NCBI GenBank assembly: GCA_900766135.1
Contig: CAAFUF010000052.1
Span: 9,371 to 73,370 of the forward strand
Length of the DNA: 64,000 nucleotides
Direction of reading: 5' to 3'
Source of the DNA: Paenibacillaceae bacterium
GTDB taxonomy: Bacteria; Bacillota; Bacilli; Paenibacillales; Paenibacillaceae
Under the pieces are notes generated by a model, which had not been told where the DNA came from, searched no databases, and saw nothing but the letters and a program-made list of their open reading frames with translations. Shown one piece after another: positions 53,142 to 61,922 of the stretch; position 1 is the stretch's first letter, and each line of letters opens with the position of its first letter. The position numbers and the translations under genes were made by a program.

Positions 53142-54392
53142 TTAAAACTTGAAGATATGTATCGTCTTTTGCAGCTGGAACACCGCATTTTTCATCGCTT
53201 CGGCCTCTTCGGCCATCGCCCGGATCGAGGTGATTTGCTCGTTCATGGAAGCCGATACCTGCTCGGTGCCCGCCGCGGATTCTTCGGTGATGGCGGATAT
53301 GTTCTGAATCGCGGAAGAGATATTCTGTGCGCTTTCCAGCATCGCTTCGCTCTCTCTGGAGAACGCGGCGATTTCTCCGCTGATGTACTGCACGCTTTGG
53401 ACGATCTCTTGGAAGATCTGCTCTGCTTCGCGAATCATTTCGCTTTGCTGACGGACGACCTCTTCGTTGATCTTGATGTTCTGTCCCGCCTGCTTCACGT
53501 CCTGTTCGATGCTGCGGACCAGGTTAAACACTTCTTTGGTCGATGCGGTCGATTCCTCGGCCAGCTTGCGAACCTCGTGGGCAACCACGGCAAAGCCGGC
53601 TCCGTGCTCGCCTGCCCGGGCGGCTTCTATGGAGGCGTTCAGCGACAGCAAGTTCGTTTGTTCGGCAATCTCCGAGATCGTAGCCGTAATTTTGGTAATG
53701 CCTTGCGCGTTCTTGGCCAATGCCTCGATGGAATCGGCGACTTTCCCGGTGGCCTCGATATTCTTGCGCATGCCGTTTGCCTGGCGGGAGACGGATTCGC
53801 GTCCGCGTTCCACCAACTGAATCATTTCGTCGGAGCGTTGATTCATTTCCCGGGTGGCATCGGTGTAATTGCTGACCTTTTGCTCGATTTCGCCGATCGC
53901 GTCTTTCATGCCGCTGACATCTTCGGAGATGGCGTTCGCACCAAGCGCTAGCTCATTGGAGGAGTGGGTGACTTGGGTCATGACTTCGATCAGCTCTTGG
54001 TTGCGGTCGGAAATGCTCCGGCTGGAATCCATCACCTTGCGGGTGATATCCGACGTCTCTTGCAGGATCTTGCGCAGCTTGTCCACCATGCTGTTGAAGG
54101 AACGGCTGAGATCATCCATGCCCCCGGCCTCGGAAATTCGACTGGTAAAGTCGCCTTTGGCGATTTTTGCGGAAGCGCTTGTGACGTCGTCGAACGATCC
54201 GGTAAGCGCTTTCCGGAGATAACGCGAAAGCGGGAAAGTAAGCGCTGCCAATACGATGATCAGCAAGATACCGATGATGATATGTCCCAGCAGGATGTAG
54301 GCGAGCAGCGATGGGACGGCAAAGAGCGCGGCCACGAGGTAACACGCGGCGGAGATCTTTCCGGATAAGGGAAGTCGGTTGAACCATGTCAT
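53142..54392 (-). CDS. Methyl-accepting chemotaxis protein without extracellular sensor
   Basis: A 416-residue chemoreceptor. Two hydrophobic helices (about 14-34 and 36-55) are joined by a very short loop, so there is no extracellular ligand domain. A HAMP domain follows (about 55-110), then a long coiled-coil signalling domain. The hairpin tip contains EIAEQTNLLSLNASIEAARA and GFAVVAHEVRKLAEES. The receptor should sense membrane or cytoplasmic conditions and control CheA. AAGGAGG lies eleven bases before the ATG. A TATAAT box occurs on the minus strand at 54435-54440. Confidence 0.93.
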   Translation of the reverse strand: MTWFNRLPLSGKISAACYLVAALFAVPSLLAYILLGHIIIGILLIIVLAALTFPLSRYLRKALTGSFDDVTSASAKIAKGDFTSRISEAGGMDDLSRSFNSMVDKLRKILQETSDITRKVMDSSRSISDRNQELIEVMTQVTHSSNELALGANAISEDVSGMKDAIGEIEQKVSNYTDATREMNQRSDEMIQLVERGRESVSRQANGMRKNIEATGKVADSIEALAKNAQGITKITATISEIAEQTNLLSLNASIEAARAGEHGAGFAVVAHEVRKLAEESTASTKEVFNLVRSIEQDVKQAGQNIKINEEVVRQQSEMIREAEQIFQEIVQSVQYISGEIAAFSRESEAMLESAQNISSAIQNISAITEESAAGTEQVSASMNEQITSIRAMAEEAEAMKNAVFQLQKTIHIFKF

Positions 54393-54544
54393 GGGCTTTA
54401 TGTCCTCCTTAAGTAATAGGTGAATTCTACCATAATTATATCATCCAAGGCGTCACGGGTATAGGACGAAATATTCCGAGAAATCCTAAGCAAAAGTTGA
54501 AAAATTTCCGATTTTGCCGAACCCTGGGAGTTGCGATTTTCTTA

Positions 54545-54603
54545 TTGACAACCAACTAGAACCCTTGTTAAATATAGTAATGAATTATTTCGTATACGAA
54601 ATA
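54545..54603 (+). promoter_or_regulatory. MarR operon promoter with palindromic operator
   Basis: TTGACA (54545-54550) is followed about 18 bases later by a TAAATA-like -10. The 18-bp perfect palindrome TATTTCGTATACGAAATA (54586-54603) lies over the likely transcription start, 40 bases before the MarR start codon. This is the usual place for MarR autorepression. Confidence 0.7.
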
Positions 54604-54642
54604 TTAAAGAGTAAAACAAAAATTTAAAAGGATGAGGACCGC

Positions 54643-55095
54643 TTGGACCAGAAGCAGCGCATGCATGATATCGTGGAGTCCTTCCGCGAGGTGAAGAGGG
54701 CGTTTTATCAACTGCTATCCAAACAAGCCGAACCCTTCGGCATTACCGGCATCCAATTCATGGCGTTGAAACGAATTCAGAGCAATCCGCAAATCGGGGT
54801 TACGGAGCTTGCCGATCAAATGCGAATGGGAAACAGCACGGTTAGCGGGGTGATCGATCGTCTGGTCAAAGCGGGACTGGTGGTGCGCGAGCGATTGGAT
54901 ATTGACCGGAGGTCCGTTGTTTTGCAAATCACGGATAAAGGGATGGAGGTCTATCGGCAGACCGACCTCGAATATACCAAGGCGATTTCGATCGTACTGG
55001 AGGCAGCGGAGAAAGACATAGACCATATGCTGCAGACTCATCACAAAATCATCGCGTCATTAGAGAAAGTGAGAGAAGAAACCTATGAGCCATGA
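54643..55095 (+). CDS. MarR-family transcriptional regulator
   Basis: A 150-residue winged-helix regulator with ITGIQFMALKRI, the recognition helix around NSTVSGVIDRL and the wing RDxDRR-like RLDIDRRSV. The start is TTG, ten bases after AAAAGG. Its last codons overlap the MFS gene, so both are co-transcribed. It most likely represses its own operon through the palindrome upstream and is released by a toxic small molecule that the pump exports. Confidence 0.93.
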   Translation: MDQKQRMHDIVESFREVKRAFYQLLSKQAEPFGITGIQFMALKRIQSNPQIGVTELADQMRMGNSTVSGVIDRLVKAGLVVRERLDIDRRSVVLQITDKGMEVYRQTDLEYTKAISIVLEAAEKDIDHMLQTHHKIIASLEKVREETYEP

Positions 55096-56602
55096 AAATA
55101 CTGTACCGGGCTTGAATTTCAAAAGATGGCCGATCGTCATGGCGCTCTTGATCGGAGCGTTTGTGTCGATCTTGAACCAAACCCTGATGAACGTCGCATT
55201 GCCGAAAATGATGGACGACTTGGGCGTAGGAGCGACAACCATCCAATGGCTTTCAACCGGATTCATGCTGGTGAATGGCGTCTTGATTCCGATTAGCGCC
55301 TTTTTGATGGAACGTTTCACCACGCGGATGCTGTTCATTTCCGCGATGATTTTGTTTTCGGCCGGCACGTTGATTTGCGGCATCGGGTCGAGCTTCGAGA
55401 TGGTGCTCATCGGGCGGCTCGTTCAGGCCGCCGGCGCCGGCGTGCTGATGCCGCTCATGACGGTCGTATTCCTGACGATCTTCCCGATCGAGAAGCGCGG
55501 CCAGGCGATGGGGATGATGGGGATCGCCATGATCTTCGCCCCTGCGGTCGGCCCGACGCTTTCCGGCTGGGTCATTGAGCATCACCCTTGGAACGTCTTG
55601 TTCTGGATCATTTTACCGTTTGCGGTGCTTTCCATTTTTCTTGGCGTGATATTTATGAAAAATGTAACCCAGACTGGCCGGCCGAAGCTGGATGTTCTGT
55701 CGATCATTTTGTCGACGCTGGGGTTCGGCGGCGTTCTGTACGGCTTCAGCGAAGCCGGCAGCACCAGCTGGGGTGAAACGGAGGTCGTCATCAGCCTGAT
55801 TGTTGGCGTTGTCGCACTAGGCTTGTTCTTGTGGCGGCAATTGAAGTCGGATAAACCGATGCTGGAGTTCCGCGTCTTTCGGTACGACATGTTCTCGCTG
55901 ACCACGATCATCAATGTGGTCGTGACGATGGCGATGTATGCGGCGATGATCCTGCTGCCGATTTACCTGCAGAAAATCCGCGGTTTCTCCCCGCTCGAGT
56001 CCGGGCTGCTGTTGATGCCGGGAGCGATTCTGATGGGGATCATGTCGCCGATTACCGGGATGATCTTCGATCGGATCGGCGCCCGCTGGCTGGCGGTGAT
56101 CGGCTTGGGCATCACGGCGGTGACGACTTGGGAATTCAGCAATTTGACGGACGCCACGACGTATTCTCACCTCATCTTGATGTACACGGCGCGCATGTTC
56201 GGGATGTCCATGCTGATGATGCCGATTCAAACGGCCGGACTTAATCAGCTGCCGGCGCGGCTGAATGCCCATGGTACCGCGATGTCCAATACGCTGCGGA
56301 CGATCGCCGGCGCGCTTGGGACCGCACTTCTCGTCACGATCATGTCTACGCGCGCAAAGGATAAGGCGACCGAAATGATCATTTCCGCCGGCATCAATCC
56401 AACAGACCCGGCCAACGCGCAGCAATTGGCTCTGATCACCCGGGACGCAACGATCAACGGGATCGATTTCGCCTTCGTCGTGGCTACGGGGATCACGCTG
56501 GTTGCCTTCGTCTTAGCTTTCTTTATCCGCAAAGTGCAGGTAAATAAAGAAGGTCAGAACCCGAACAAAGAGGAAAACGGCATGAAGCCTGCCAAGGCTT
56601 AA
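55085..56602 (+). CDS. MFS drug exporter, DHA2 (EmrB/QacA) family
   Basis: A 505-residue transporter with about 14 membrane segments. The conserved motif LNQTLMNVALPKMMDDLG in helix 1, the GRLVQAAGAGVLMPL motif and AMGMMGIAMIFAPAVGPTLSG (motif C, antiporter) are present in order; the protein should export drugs in exchange for protons. It overlaps the MarR gene by eleven bases and lacks a strong ribosome site, which suits coupling. A short hydrophilic tail ends it. Confidence 0.94.
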   Translation: MSHENTVPGLNFKRWPIVMALLIGAFVSILNQTLMNVALPKMMDDLGVGATTIQWLSTGFMLVNGVLIPISAFLMERFTTRMLFISAMILFSAGTLICGIGSSFEMVLIGRLVQAAGAGVLMPLMTVVFLTIFPIEKRGQAMGMMGIAMIFAPAVGPTLSGWVIEHHPWNVLFWIILPFAVLSIFLGVIFMKNVTQTGRPKLDVLSIILSTLGFGGVLYGFSEAGSTSWGETEVVISLIVGVVALGLFLWRQLKSDKPMLEFRVFRYDMFSLTTIINVVVTMAMYAAMILLPIYLQKIRGFSPLESGLLLMPGAILMGIMSPITGMIFDRIGARWLAVIGLGITAVTTWEFSNLTDATTYSHLILMYTARMFGMSMLMMPIQTAGLNQLPARLNAHGTAMSNTLRTIAGALGTALLVTIMSTRAKDKATEMIISAGINPTDPANAQQLALITRDATINGIDFAFVVATGITLVAFVLAFFIRKVQVNKEGQNPNKEENGMKPAKA

Positions 56603-56626
56603 GCCGAAAGCTTGCGAGCAAGACAA

Positions 56627-56655
56627 AACCGGCACCGATGGGTGCCGGTTTTTTT
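56627..56655 (+). terminator. Terminator of the MarR-MFS operon
   Basis: AACCGGCACC, GATG loop, GGTGCCGGTT and then TTTTT. Perfect 10-bp stem. Confidence 0.93.
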
Positions 56656-56668
56656 GTTGCACAGGAGT

Positions 56669-57040
56669 TCATGACTCGCTATCCGTGATCAGCTTATCGT
56701 AGTGATCCAGCTTTCGGTTCAGCAGGCGAAGCAAATCCTGAAGTTCGCGGATCTTGTGCTCAACCTGTGATTTCTGCTCCGCGATGATGCGGCGCTTATC
56801 CGGGAGCGTATCCGCATCGAGCCGATCCAGCTCATTAAACGATTTGATCGAATCGAGGGACATTCCCGCATCCCGCATGCATAAAATCATGCGGATTCTC
56901 GACAAATCCGCATCCTGGTAAACCCGTCTCCCGTTCTCCGAACGCTCGATCGCCGGCAACAAGCCCTCTTGTTCGTAATACCTCAGCGTATGAGAAGGCA
57001 CATTAAACATGCTCGAAACTTCTTGAATTGAATAAGCCAT
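56669..57040 (-). CDS. MerR-family transcriptional regulator
   Basis: A 123-residue MerR protein: helix-turn-helix (YSIQEVSSMFNVPSHTLRYYEQEGLL), wing (ENGRRVYQDADL) and a C-terminal dimerisation coiled coil. There are no metal-binding cysteines near the end, which argues for the AdhR/NmlR-like or organic-inducer group. An in-frame TTG six codon-bases upstream (57046) is better spaced from AAGGAG than the ATG and may be the true start. It is divergent from the SDR gene. Confidence 0.92.
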   Translation of the reverse strand: MAYSIQEVSSMFNVPSHTLRYYEQEGLLPAIERSENGRRVYQDADLSRIRMILCMRDAGMSLDSIKSFNELDRLDADTLPDKRRIIAEQKSQVEHKIRELQDLLRLLNRKLDHYDKLITDSES

Positions 57041-57086
57041 GATCAAACCAATCTCCTTATTCCGTATTTTGGGTATCTTGATTCTA

Positions 57087-57115
57087 TTGACTTAAAGTTC
57101 ACTTTAAATTATAAA
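57087..57115 (+). promoter_or_regulatory. MerR-type promoter/operator
   Basis: TTGACT (57087-57092), 17 bases, TATAAA (57110-57115). Inside the spacer TTAAAGT, TC, ACTTTAA (57092-57107) is a perfect 7-bp inverted repeat, as in B. subtilis AdhR operators that I recall. The dyad between -35 and -10 is the standard site for MerR regulators. Confidence 0.75.
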
Positions 57116-57150
57116 CTAGTCCTATCTTGCAGGAAAGGATGAAGGATATC

Positions 57151-58140
57151 ATGAAAGATCAGCCAATACAAAAACCAATTCACTCGGGGTTCGGAGCTCA
57201 CACGACTGCGCAGGAGGTTATCGGAAATCTGAGTCTCAAGGGTAAAGTGGCCATCGTGACCGGCGGTTATTCGGGGATCGGTTTGGAGACGACGCGGGTT
57301 CTGGCAAGCGCCGGAGCTACCGTGATCGTTCCCGTAAGAAGCATGGAGAAGGGAGAAGCCGCCTTAAATCACATTTCCAATGTGGAATGGATGCCTATGG
57401 ATTTAATGGAGCCGGATTCGATCGATGCGTTCGCCGAACGTTTTTTGGCTTCGGGCAGACCGCTTCATCTGTTGATTCTCAGCGCCGGCGTGATGGCCAC
57501 CCCGCTGCGGCGGGACCGCCGGGGGTATGAATCGCAGTTTTCCACCAATCATTTGGGCCACTTTCAGCTCACTGCAAGGCTTTGGCCCGCATTGAAGCAG
57601 GCGAATGGAGCCCGAGTCATTTCCGTTTCATCGCGAGGGCACCGGCTGGGGGGCGTCGATTTCGACGATCCGAATTTCGAACGTAAAGCCTACGACAAAT
57701 GGAAAGCTTATGCCCAGTCCAAAAGTGCTAACATTTTGTTTGCCCTGGAGTTGGATCGACGGGGCCAAGCTCACGGGGTACGGGCATTTTCGGTTCATCC
57801 CGGCTTGATTCCCGACACGAATCTTGCGAGAGACCTCCGTGAGGAGGAATGGGGACCGAAGCCGATCCTGGACAATCAAGGGCAATCCATGACCAATGAG
57901 CATCATGCGGAGTTCAAAACGGTGGAGCAAGGGGCGGCGACAAGCGTATGGTGCGCGATTAGCCCGCAGCTTAACGGTTTGGGAGGCGTATATTGCGAAG
58001 ATGCAGATATTGCGGAGGCTGTGCCCGGAGATAGCCTCCGTCCGGACGGCGTGCGTCCATGGGCAATCGATCCCGAAGCGGCATCCCGGCTATGGAGGCT
58101 GACCGAGGAGTGGATCGGCATCCGGTTTGCTGCGGAATAA
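57151..58140 (+). CDS. Short-chain dehydrogenase/reductase
   Basis: A 329-residue SDR of the retinol-dehydrogenase-like type. The cofactor motif is TGGYSGIG (residues 37-44), the strand-4 motif is LSAGVM, the catalytic Ser is in ISVSSRGH and the Tyr-Lys pair in YAQSK. It has a 30-residue N-terminal extension. It oxidises or reduces an alcohol/carbonyl with NAD(P)H. The ATG at 57151 follows AAAGGA by eleven bases. It is divergent from the MerR gene with an AdhR-like operator in between, which suggests induction by aldehydes. Confidence 0.9.
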   Translation: MKDQPIQKPIHSGFGAHTTAQEVIGNLSLKGKVAIVTGGYSGIGLETTRVLASAGATVIVPVRSMEKGEAALNHISNVEWMPMDLMEPDSIDAFAERFLASGRPLHLLILSAGVMATPLRRDRRGYESQFSTNHLGHFQLTARLWPALKQANGARVISVSSRGHRLGGVDFDDPNFERKAYDKWKAYAQSKSANILFALELDRRGQAHGVRAFSVHPGLIPDTNLARDLREEEWGPKPILDNQGQSMTNEHHAEFKTVEQGAATSVWCAISPQLNGLGGVYCEDADIAEAVPGDSLRPDGVRPWAIDPEAASRLWRLTEEWIGIRFAAE

Positions 58141-58146
58141 AGCAGA

Positions 58147-58188
58147 AAAATGGCTGTTCCCAAATCGAAACTTGGGAACAGCCATTTA
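58147..58188. terminator. Bidirectional terminator
   Basis: AAATGGCTGTTCCCAA pairs perfectly with TTGGGAACAGCCATTT; ATTT follows on the plus strand and CTGC preceded by A-rich bases gives a T-run on the minus strand. Confidence 0.88.
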
Positions 58189-58213
58189 TTTGGTGCGCGT
58201 ATACCGATACGCT

Positions 58214-60655
58214 TTAACCCAATACAACTTCGACCTGATGCACGCCGCCGTCGCCGACCGGCGCGATAACGTTGCCTTGGACCGGCAGGCCGTCGACCGT
58301 GATGCGGGATACGCCTTTCTCCACATGGTTCGGGTTGCTCACGCGGATCACGTACGTGTCGCCGCGGAAGACGCGGGTGATTTCGTATCCATCCCAAGCG
58401 GACGGAATGCATGGATCAACCTTCAGGCCGCGGAAGTCGGCTTGAATACCGAGGATCGCCTGCGTAATCGCCACGTAGTTCCAAGCGGCCGTCCCGGTGA
58501 GCCAGGAATTCTTCGCTTCGCCGTGACGTACCGCGTCTTTGCCGGCGATCATTTGCGAATAGACGTAAGGCTCCATCCGATGAACTTCGCTGATTTCTTC
58601 GAGGTATGCCGGAGCGATTTTCGCATAGACCTCAAACGCCCGGTCGCCATGACCCAATACGGTTTCGGCGATCATGATCCACGGGTTGTTGTGGCAGAAG
58701 ATCCCGGCGTTTTCTTTGTAGCCTGGAGGGTAACTGGAGATTTCGCCAAGGTTCAGATAATACTTCGAATACGGCGGTTGCTGAAGCACGATACCGTATT
58801 TCGTATCGAGGCGCTCCTCAACGGAAGTGAGCGCTTTAGCTGCCAAACCCTCCTCAACGCCGATGCCGGCCATGACGCACATGCCTTGCGGCTCGATGAA
58901 GATTTGACCCTCAGCGTTTTCCTTACTGCCGATTTTTTCGCCATAATGATCGTAAGCGCGCAGGAACCAGTCGCCGTCAAAACCATGCTCCAGCGTCGTT
59001 TGACGCATTTTCTCGGTCCAGTCAAGCGCATCCGCCGATTCGGCGTCCAGCCCGCGCATGCGGCAGATTTCTGCGAAATCCGGGCCTACGAAGACGAACA
59101 GACCGGCGATGAATACGGATTCGGCCACGCGGCCTTCGATGTTGGCGGTCGTTTGGAACGATTCGCCCGGCTCCTTGGAGAAGCAATTCAGGTTGAGGCA
59201 GTCGTTCCAGTCGGCCCGGCCGATCAGCGGTAAGCCATGCGGTCCAAGGTTATGCACGACATGATAGAAGGAACGTCTCAAATGCTCGAACAACGTCGCC
59301 GTGTTGTCCGGGTTGCTGTCGAACGGGACCTGCTCGTCGAGGATGCTGATATCACCGGTCTCCTTGATGTAAGCGGCCGTACCCAGCACCAGCCACAACG
59401 GGTCGTCGTTAAAGCCGCTGCCGACTTCGTTGTTGCCTTTCTTCGTGAGCGGTTGATATTGGTGATACGCGCTCCCATCCTCAAATTGCGTGGCGGCGAT
59501 ATCGAGAATCCGCTCTCTGGCGCGTTCCGGAATTTGATGCACGAAACCAAGCAAATCCTGGTTGGAGTCGCGGAAGCCCATGCCGCGGCCAATGCCGGAT
59601 TCGAAATAGGAGGCCGAACGCGACATGTTGAACGTCACCATACATTGATACGGATTCCAGATGTTGACCATGCGGTTCAACTTGTCGTCGCCGCTTTGGA
59701 TTTGGTATTTGGACAGCAAGCCGTCCCAATACGAAGCGAGCTCGGCCATCGCGCGATCGACGTCGGCGTCGGTGGCGAATTTGGCGATCATGTCAAGCGC
59801 CGGTTTTTTGTTGATCACGCTTGGGGCTTCCCACTTGTCTTCTTCCGGCAATTCGACGTAACCGAGGATGAAGATCAGGCTTTGCTCTTCGCCCGGCGCA
59901 AGCTTCAGCGTCACTTCGTGCGAACCGATCGGCGACCAGCCGCTGGCTACGGAGTTGGAGGCTCTGCCGTTCACGACGACCTGAGGTTCGTGCAAGCCAT
60001 TGTACAGGCCAACGAACGATTCGCGGTCCGTATCGAAGCCGTCGATGTCACGGTTGACGGAATAGAAGGCATAGTGATTCCGGCGCTCGCGGTATTCCGT
60101 TTTGTGGTAGATTACCGAATCCAATACTTCCACTTCGCCGGTGCTCAGGTTACGCTGGAAGTTGGTCATGTCATCCTGGGCGTTCCACAAGCAGAATTCG
60201 GCAAAAGAGAAGAGGGAGACTTTTTTCGTCTGGGAGCTCGTGTTTTTTACCGTCAGGCGATGTACTTCGCCATTGTAGCCAAGCGGAATAAACGCTAATT
60301 GCGTCACCGAAATCCCGCCGCGTTCCCCGGTAATCGACGTATATCCCAAACCATGACGACATTCGTAAAAATCGAGCTCGCGCTTCACCGGCATCCAGCC
60401 CGGCGTCCAGTAATCGCCGTTGTCATGGTCGCGAAGGTAGTAGTAGCGTCCGCCGGTATCGAGCGGAATGTTGTTGTAGCGGTACCGGGTCAACCGGCGC
60501 AAGCGCGCATCCCGATAGAACGTGTAACCGCCGGCCGTGTTGGAGATAAGACCGAAAAATTGCTCATTGCCGAGGTAGTTAATCCAAGGGTAAGGGGTTT
60601 GCGGCGTATGAATCACATACTCTTTACGCTGATCGTCAAATGCTCCGAATTTCAT
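58214..60655 (-). CDS. cbp: Cellobiose phosphorylase, GH94
   Basis: An 813-residue cytoplasmic enzyme, the length of clostridial cellobiose phosphorylases. The opening MKFGAFDDQRKEYVI and TPYPWINYLG, the block YFESGIGRGMGFRDSNQD and the catalytic ADWNDCLN (Asp482/Asp485) match that enzyme very closely as I remember it. It splits cellobiose with phosphate into glucose 1-phosphate and glucose, saving ATP. AGGGAGAG precedes the ATG at 60655. A palindromic operator shared with the upstream LacI gene lies 27 bases before it, so it is induced with sugar. Confidence 0.96.
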   Translation of the reverse strand: MKFGAFDDQRKEYVIHTPQTPYPWINYLGNEQFFGLISNTAGGYTFYRDARLRRLTRYRYNNIPLDTGGRYYYLRDHDNGDYWTPGWMPVKRELDFYECRHGLGYTSITGERGGISVTQLAFIPLGYNGEVHRLTVKNTSSQTKKVSLFSFAEFCLWNAQDDMTNFQRNLSTGEVEVLDSVIYHKTEYRERRNHYAFYSVNRDIDGFDTDRESFVGLYNGLHEPQVVVNGRASNSVASGWSPIGSHEVTLKLAPGEEQSLIFILGYVELPEEDKWEAPSVINKKPALDMIAKFATDADVDRAMAELASYWDGLLSKYQIQSGDDKLNRMVNIWNPYQCMVTFNMSRSASYFESGIGRGMGFRDSNQDLLGFVHQIPERARERILDIAATQFEDGSAYHQYQPLTKKGNNEVGSGFNDDPLWLVLGTAAYIKETGDISILDEQVPFDSNPDNTATLFEHLRRSFYHVVHNLGPHGLPLIGRADWNDCLNLNCFSKEPGESFQTTANIEGRVAESVFIAGLFVFVGPDFAEICRMRGLDAESADALDWTEKMRQTTLEHGFDGDWFLRAYDHYGEKIGSKENAEGQIFIEPQGMCVMAGIGVEEGLAAKALTSVEERLDTKYGIVLQQPPYSKYYLNLGEISSYPPGYKENAGIFCHNNPWIMIAETVLGHGDRAFEVYAKIAPAYLEEISEVHRMEPYVYSQMIAGKDAVRHGEAKNSWLTGTAAWNYVAITQAILGIQADFRGLKVDPCIPSAWDGYEITRVFRGDTYVIRVSNPNHVEKGVSRITVDGLPVQGNVIAPVGDGGVHQVEVVLG

Positions 60656-60681
60656 GAATAGGAACTCTCCCTTCGTTTGTG

Positions 60682-60691
60682 AACGCGCGTT
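60682..60691. promoter_or_regulatory. LacI-type operator before cbp
   Basis: AACGCGCGTT, flanked as TGAACGCGCGTTTATT, is the same core as at 61832-61841 before the regulator gene. Confidence 0.8.
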
Positions 60692-60756
60692 TATTTTGTA
60701 GAAATAGGATTCCTCCAGGCGATCGTCGATCGAATAGAGGAGGAGGGTGCACCGGC

Positions 60757-61809
60757 TTATCCCATCAGGGGCTGGCAGGAATCCCGGATGACCAGGCGGG
60801 TCGGGAAGCCGACCGTACTGAACGTGGGTTGTTCCGCTTCGCAAAGCTCGATCACTTTCAATACGGCGGCCTTGGCCATTTCGTCGACGGGCAGCCGGAC
60901 GGTCGTCAGCTTGGGCGTGATCCGGGAGGCCAGCTCGACGTCGTCAAAACCGATGACGGACAGCTGCTCCGGTACGCTGATCCCATTTTCCGCAAACGCT
61001 TCCATCGCGGCGAAGGCCATGTCGTCGTTGGCGCAGAACAACGCCGTCGGCAAGCTTCCCTGCTCGATCAGCCTGCGGGTTTCGCGGTAGGCGCTTTCCT
61101 TCAGGAACTCTCCCTCAAGGATAAAAGCCTCGGGCAGCGGTAATCCGTGCTTCCTCAACGTGTGCTCATAAGCTAAGTATCGTTCACGCCCCGAGTACGT
61201 ATTCATGCTGCCTTTCAGGATACCGATGTCCCGGTGACCCAGTTCGATCAAGTATTCGATCGCCTGGACCGTGCCCTCGTAGTCATTGGAGTTGATGACG
61301 GCCAGATGGTTCTTGTTCAGCCGCTCCGCCATGATTTCCGCGATGTCGTAATCGACGAGCACCAGCGGAGCTTCCTGGTCCACCATTTCCCGAACCAGTT
61401 CGATGTCCTTTTGCGTGCCGACCAGAATGCCGCCGTCAATTCGCTTCTGCAAGAAGGCCTGCTTGACCTTCTGAAAATCCCCTGGCGAATAGACGGTATG
61501 AATCAGAACATAAAAACCGCGGGCATTGGCCGTATCGACGACCATGTCGACGATCGGGGCGAAGTAGCTGTTCTGATAGATGCGGCTGGTGTCTTCCTTC
61601 TCGGTCATGCTGATGGCGAACAGGCCGATCGTATCCGTCCGTTTGCCGGCTAGCGCCCGGGCAAAGCTGTTCGGTTCGTAATGGTGCTGCTCAATGACGC
61701 GGAGCACCTTGGCCCGTGTTGCTTCCGGAACGTTCGGATAGTTGTTGATCACCCGTGATACGGTGCTGCGGGACACCCCGGCCAGTTTAGCTATGTCTTC
61801 GCTACGCAT
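60757..61809 (-). CDS. LacI-family repressor of the cellobiose phosphorylase gene
   Basis: A 350-residue LacI/GalR protein with helix-turn-helix SEDIAKLAGVSRSTVSRVINN and a sugar-binding core (GFDDVELAS, FCANDDMA). The ATG at 61809 is chosen because GGGGA lies nine bases before it; an in-frame GTG at 61824 has no ribosome site. It lies directly upstream of cbp on the same strand, and the same palindrome AACGCGCGTT occurs before both genes. So it probably represses itself and cbp until a cello-oligosaccharide binds. Confidence 0.94.
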   Translation of the reverse strand: MRSEDIAKLAGVSRSTVSRVINNYPNVPEATRAKVLRVIEQHHYEPNSFARALAGKRTDTIGLFAISMTEKEDTSRIYQNSYFAPIVDMVVDTANARGFYVLIHTVYSPGDFQKVKQAFLQKRIDGGILVGTQKDIELVREMVDQEAPLVLVDYDIAEIMAERLNKNHLAVINSNDYEGTVQAIEYLIELGHRDIGILKGSMNTYSGRERYLAYEHTLRKHGLPLPEAFILEGEFLKESAYRETRRLIEQGSLPTALFCANDDMAFAAMEAFAENGISVPEQLSVIGFDDVELASRITPKLTTVRLPVDEMAKAAVLKVIELCEAEQPTFSTVGFPTRLVIRDSCQPLMG

Positions 61810-61829
61810 AAGGTTCGTCCCCACTTTCG

Positions 61830-61843
61830 TAAACGCGCGTTTA
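61830..61843. promoter_or_regulatory. LacI-type operator before the regulator gene
   Basis: TAAACGCGCGTTTA is a perfect 14-bp palindrome 21 bases before the start codon, next to a TATAAA-like -10 on the minus strand. Confidence 0.82.
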
Positions 61844-61893
61844 TAGGGTTATTTTATAGCATCCCCCGAAATTAATCAATTCCGAAAAAAGCA

Positions 61894-61922
61894 CGAAAAA
61901 AAGGCGGCTATTGCGCCGCCTT
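61894..61922 (-). terminator. Terminator overlapping the stop of the J-domain-like gene
   Basis: On the minus strand AAGGCGGC, a short loop and GCCGCCTT are followed by TTTTTTTC. The stem begins inside the last codons and includes the stop codon. Confidence 0.85.

Noticed and set aside
58214..60655. N,N'-diacetylchitobiose phosphorylase
   Set aside because: The N-terminal and catalytic blocks match remembered cellobiose phosphorylase sequences much more closely than the chitobiose enzyme.
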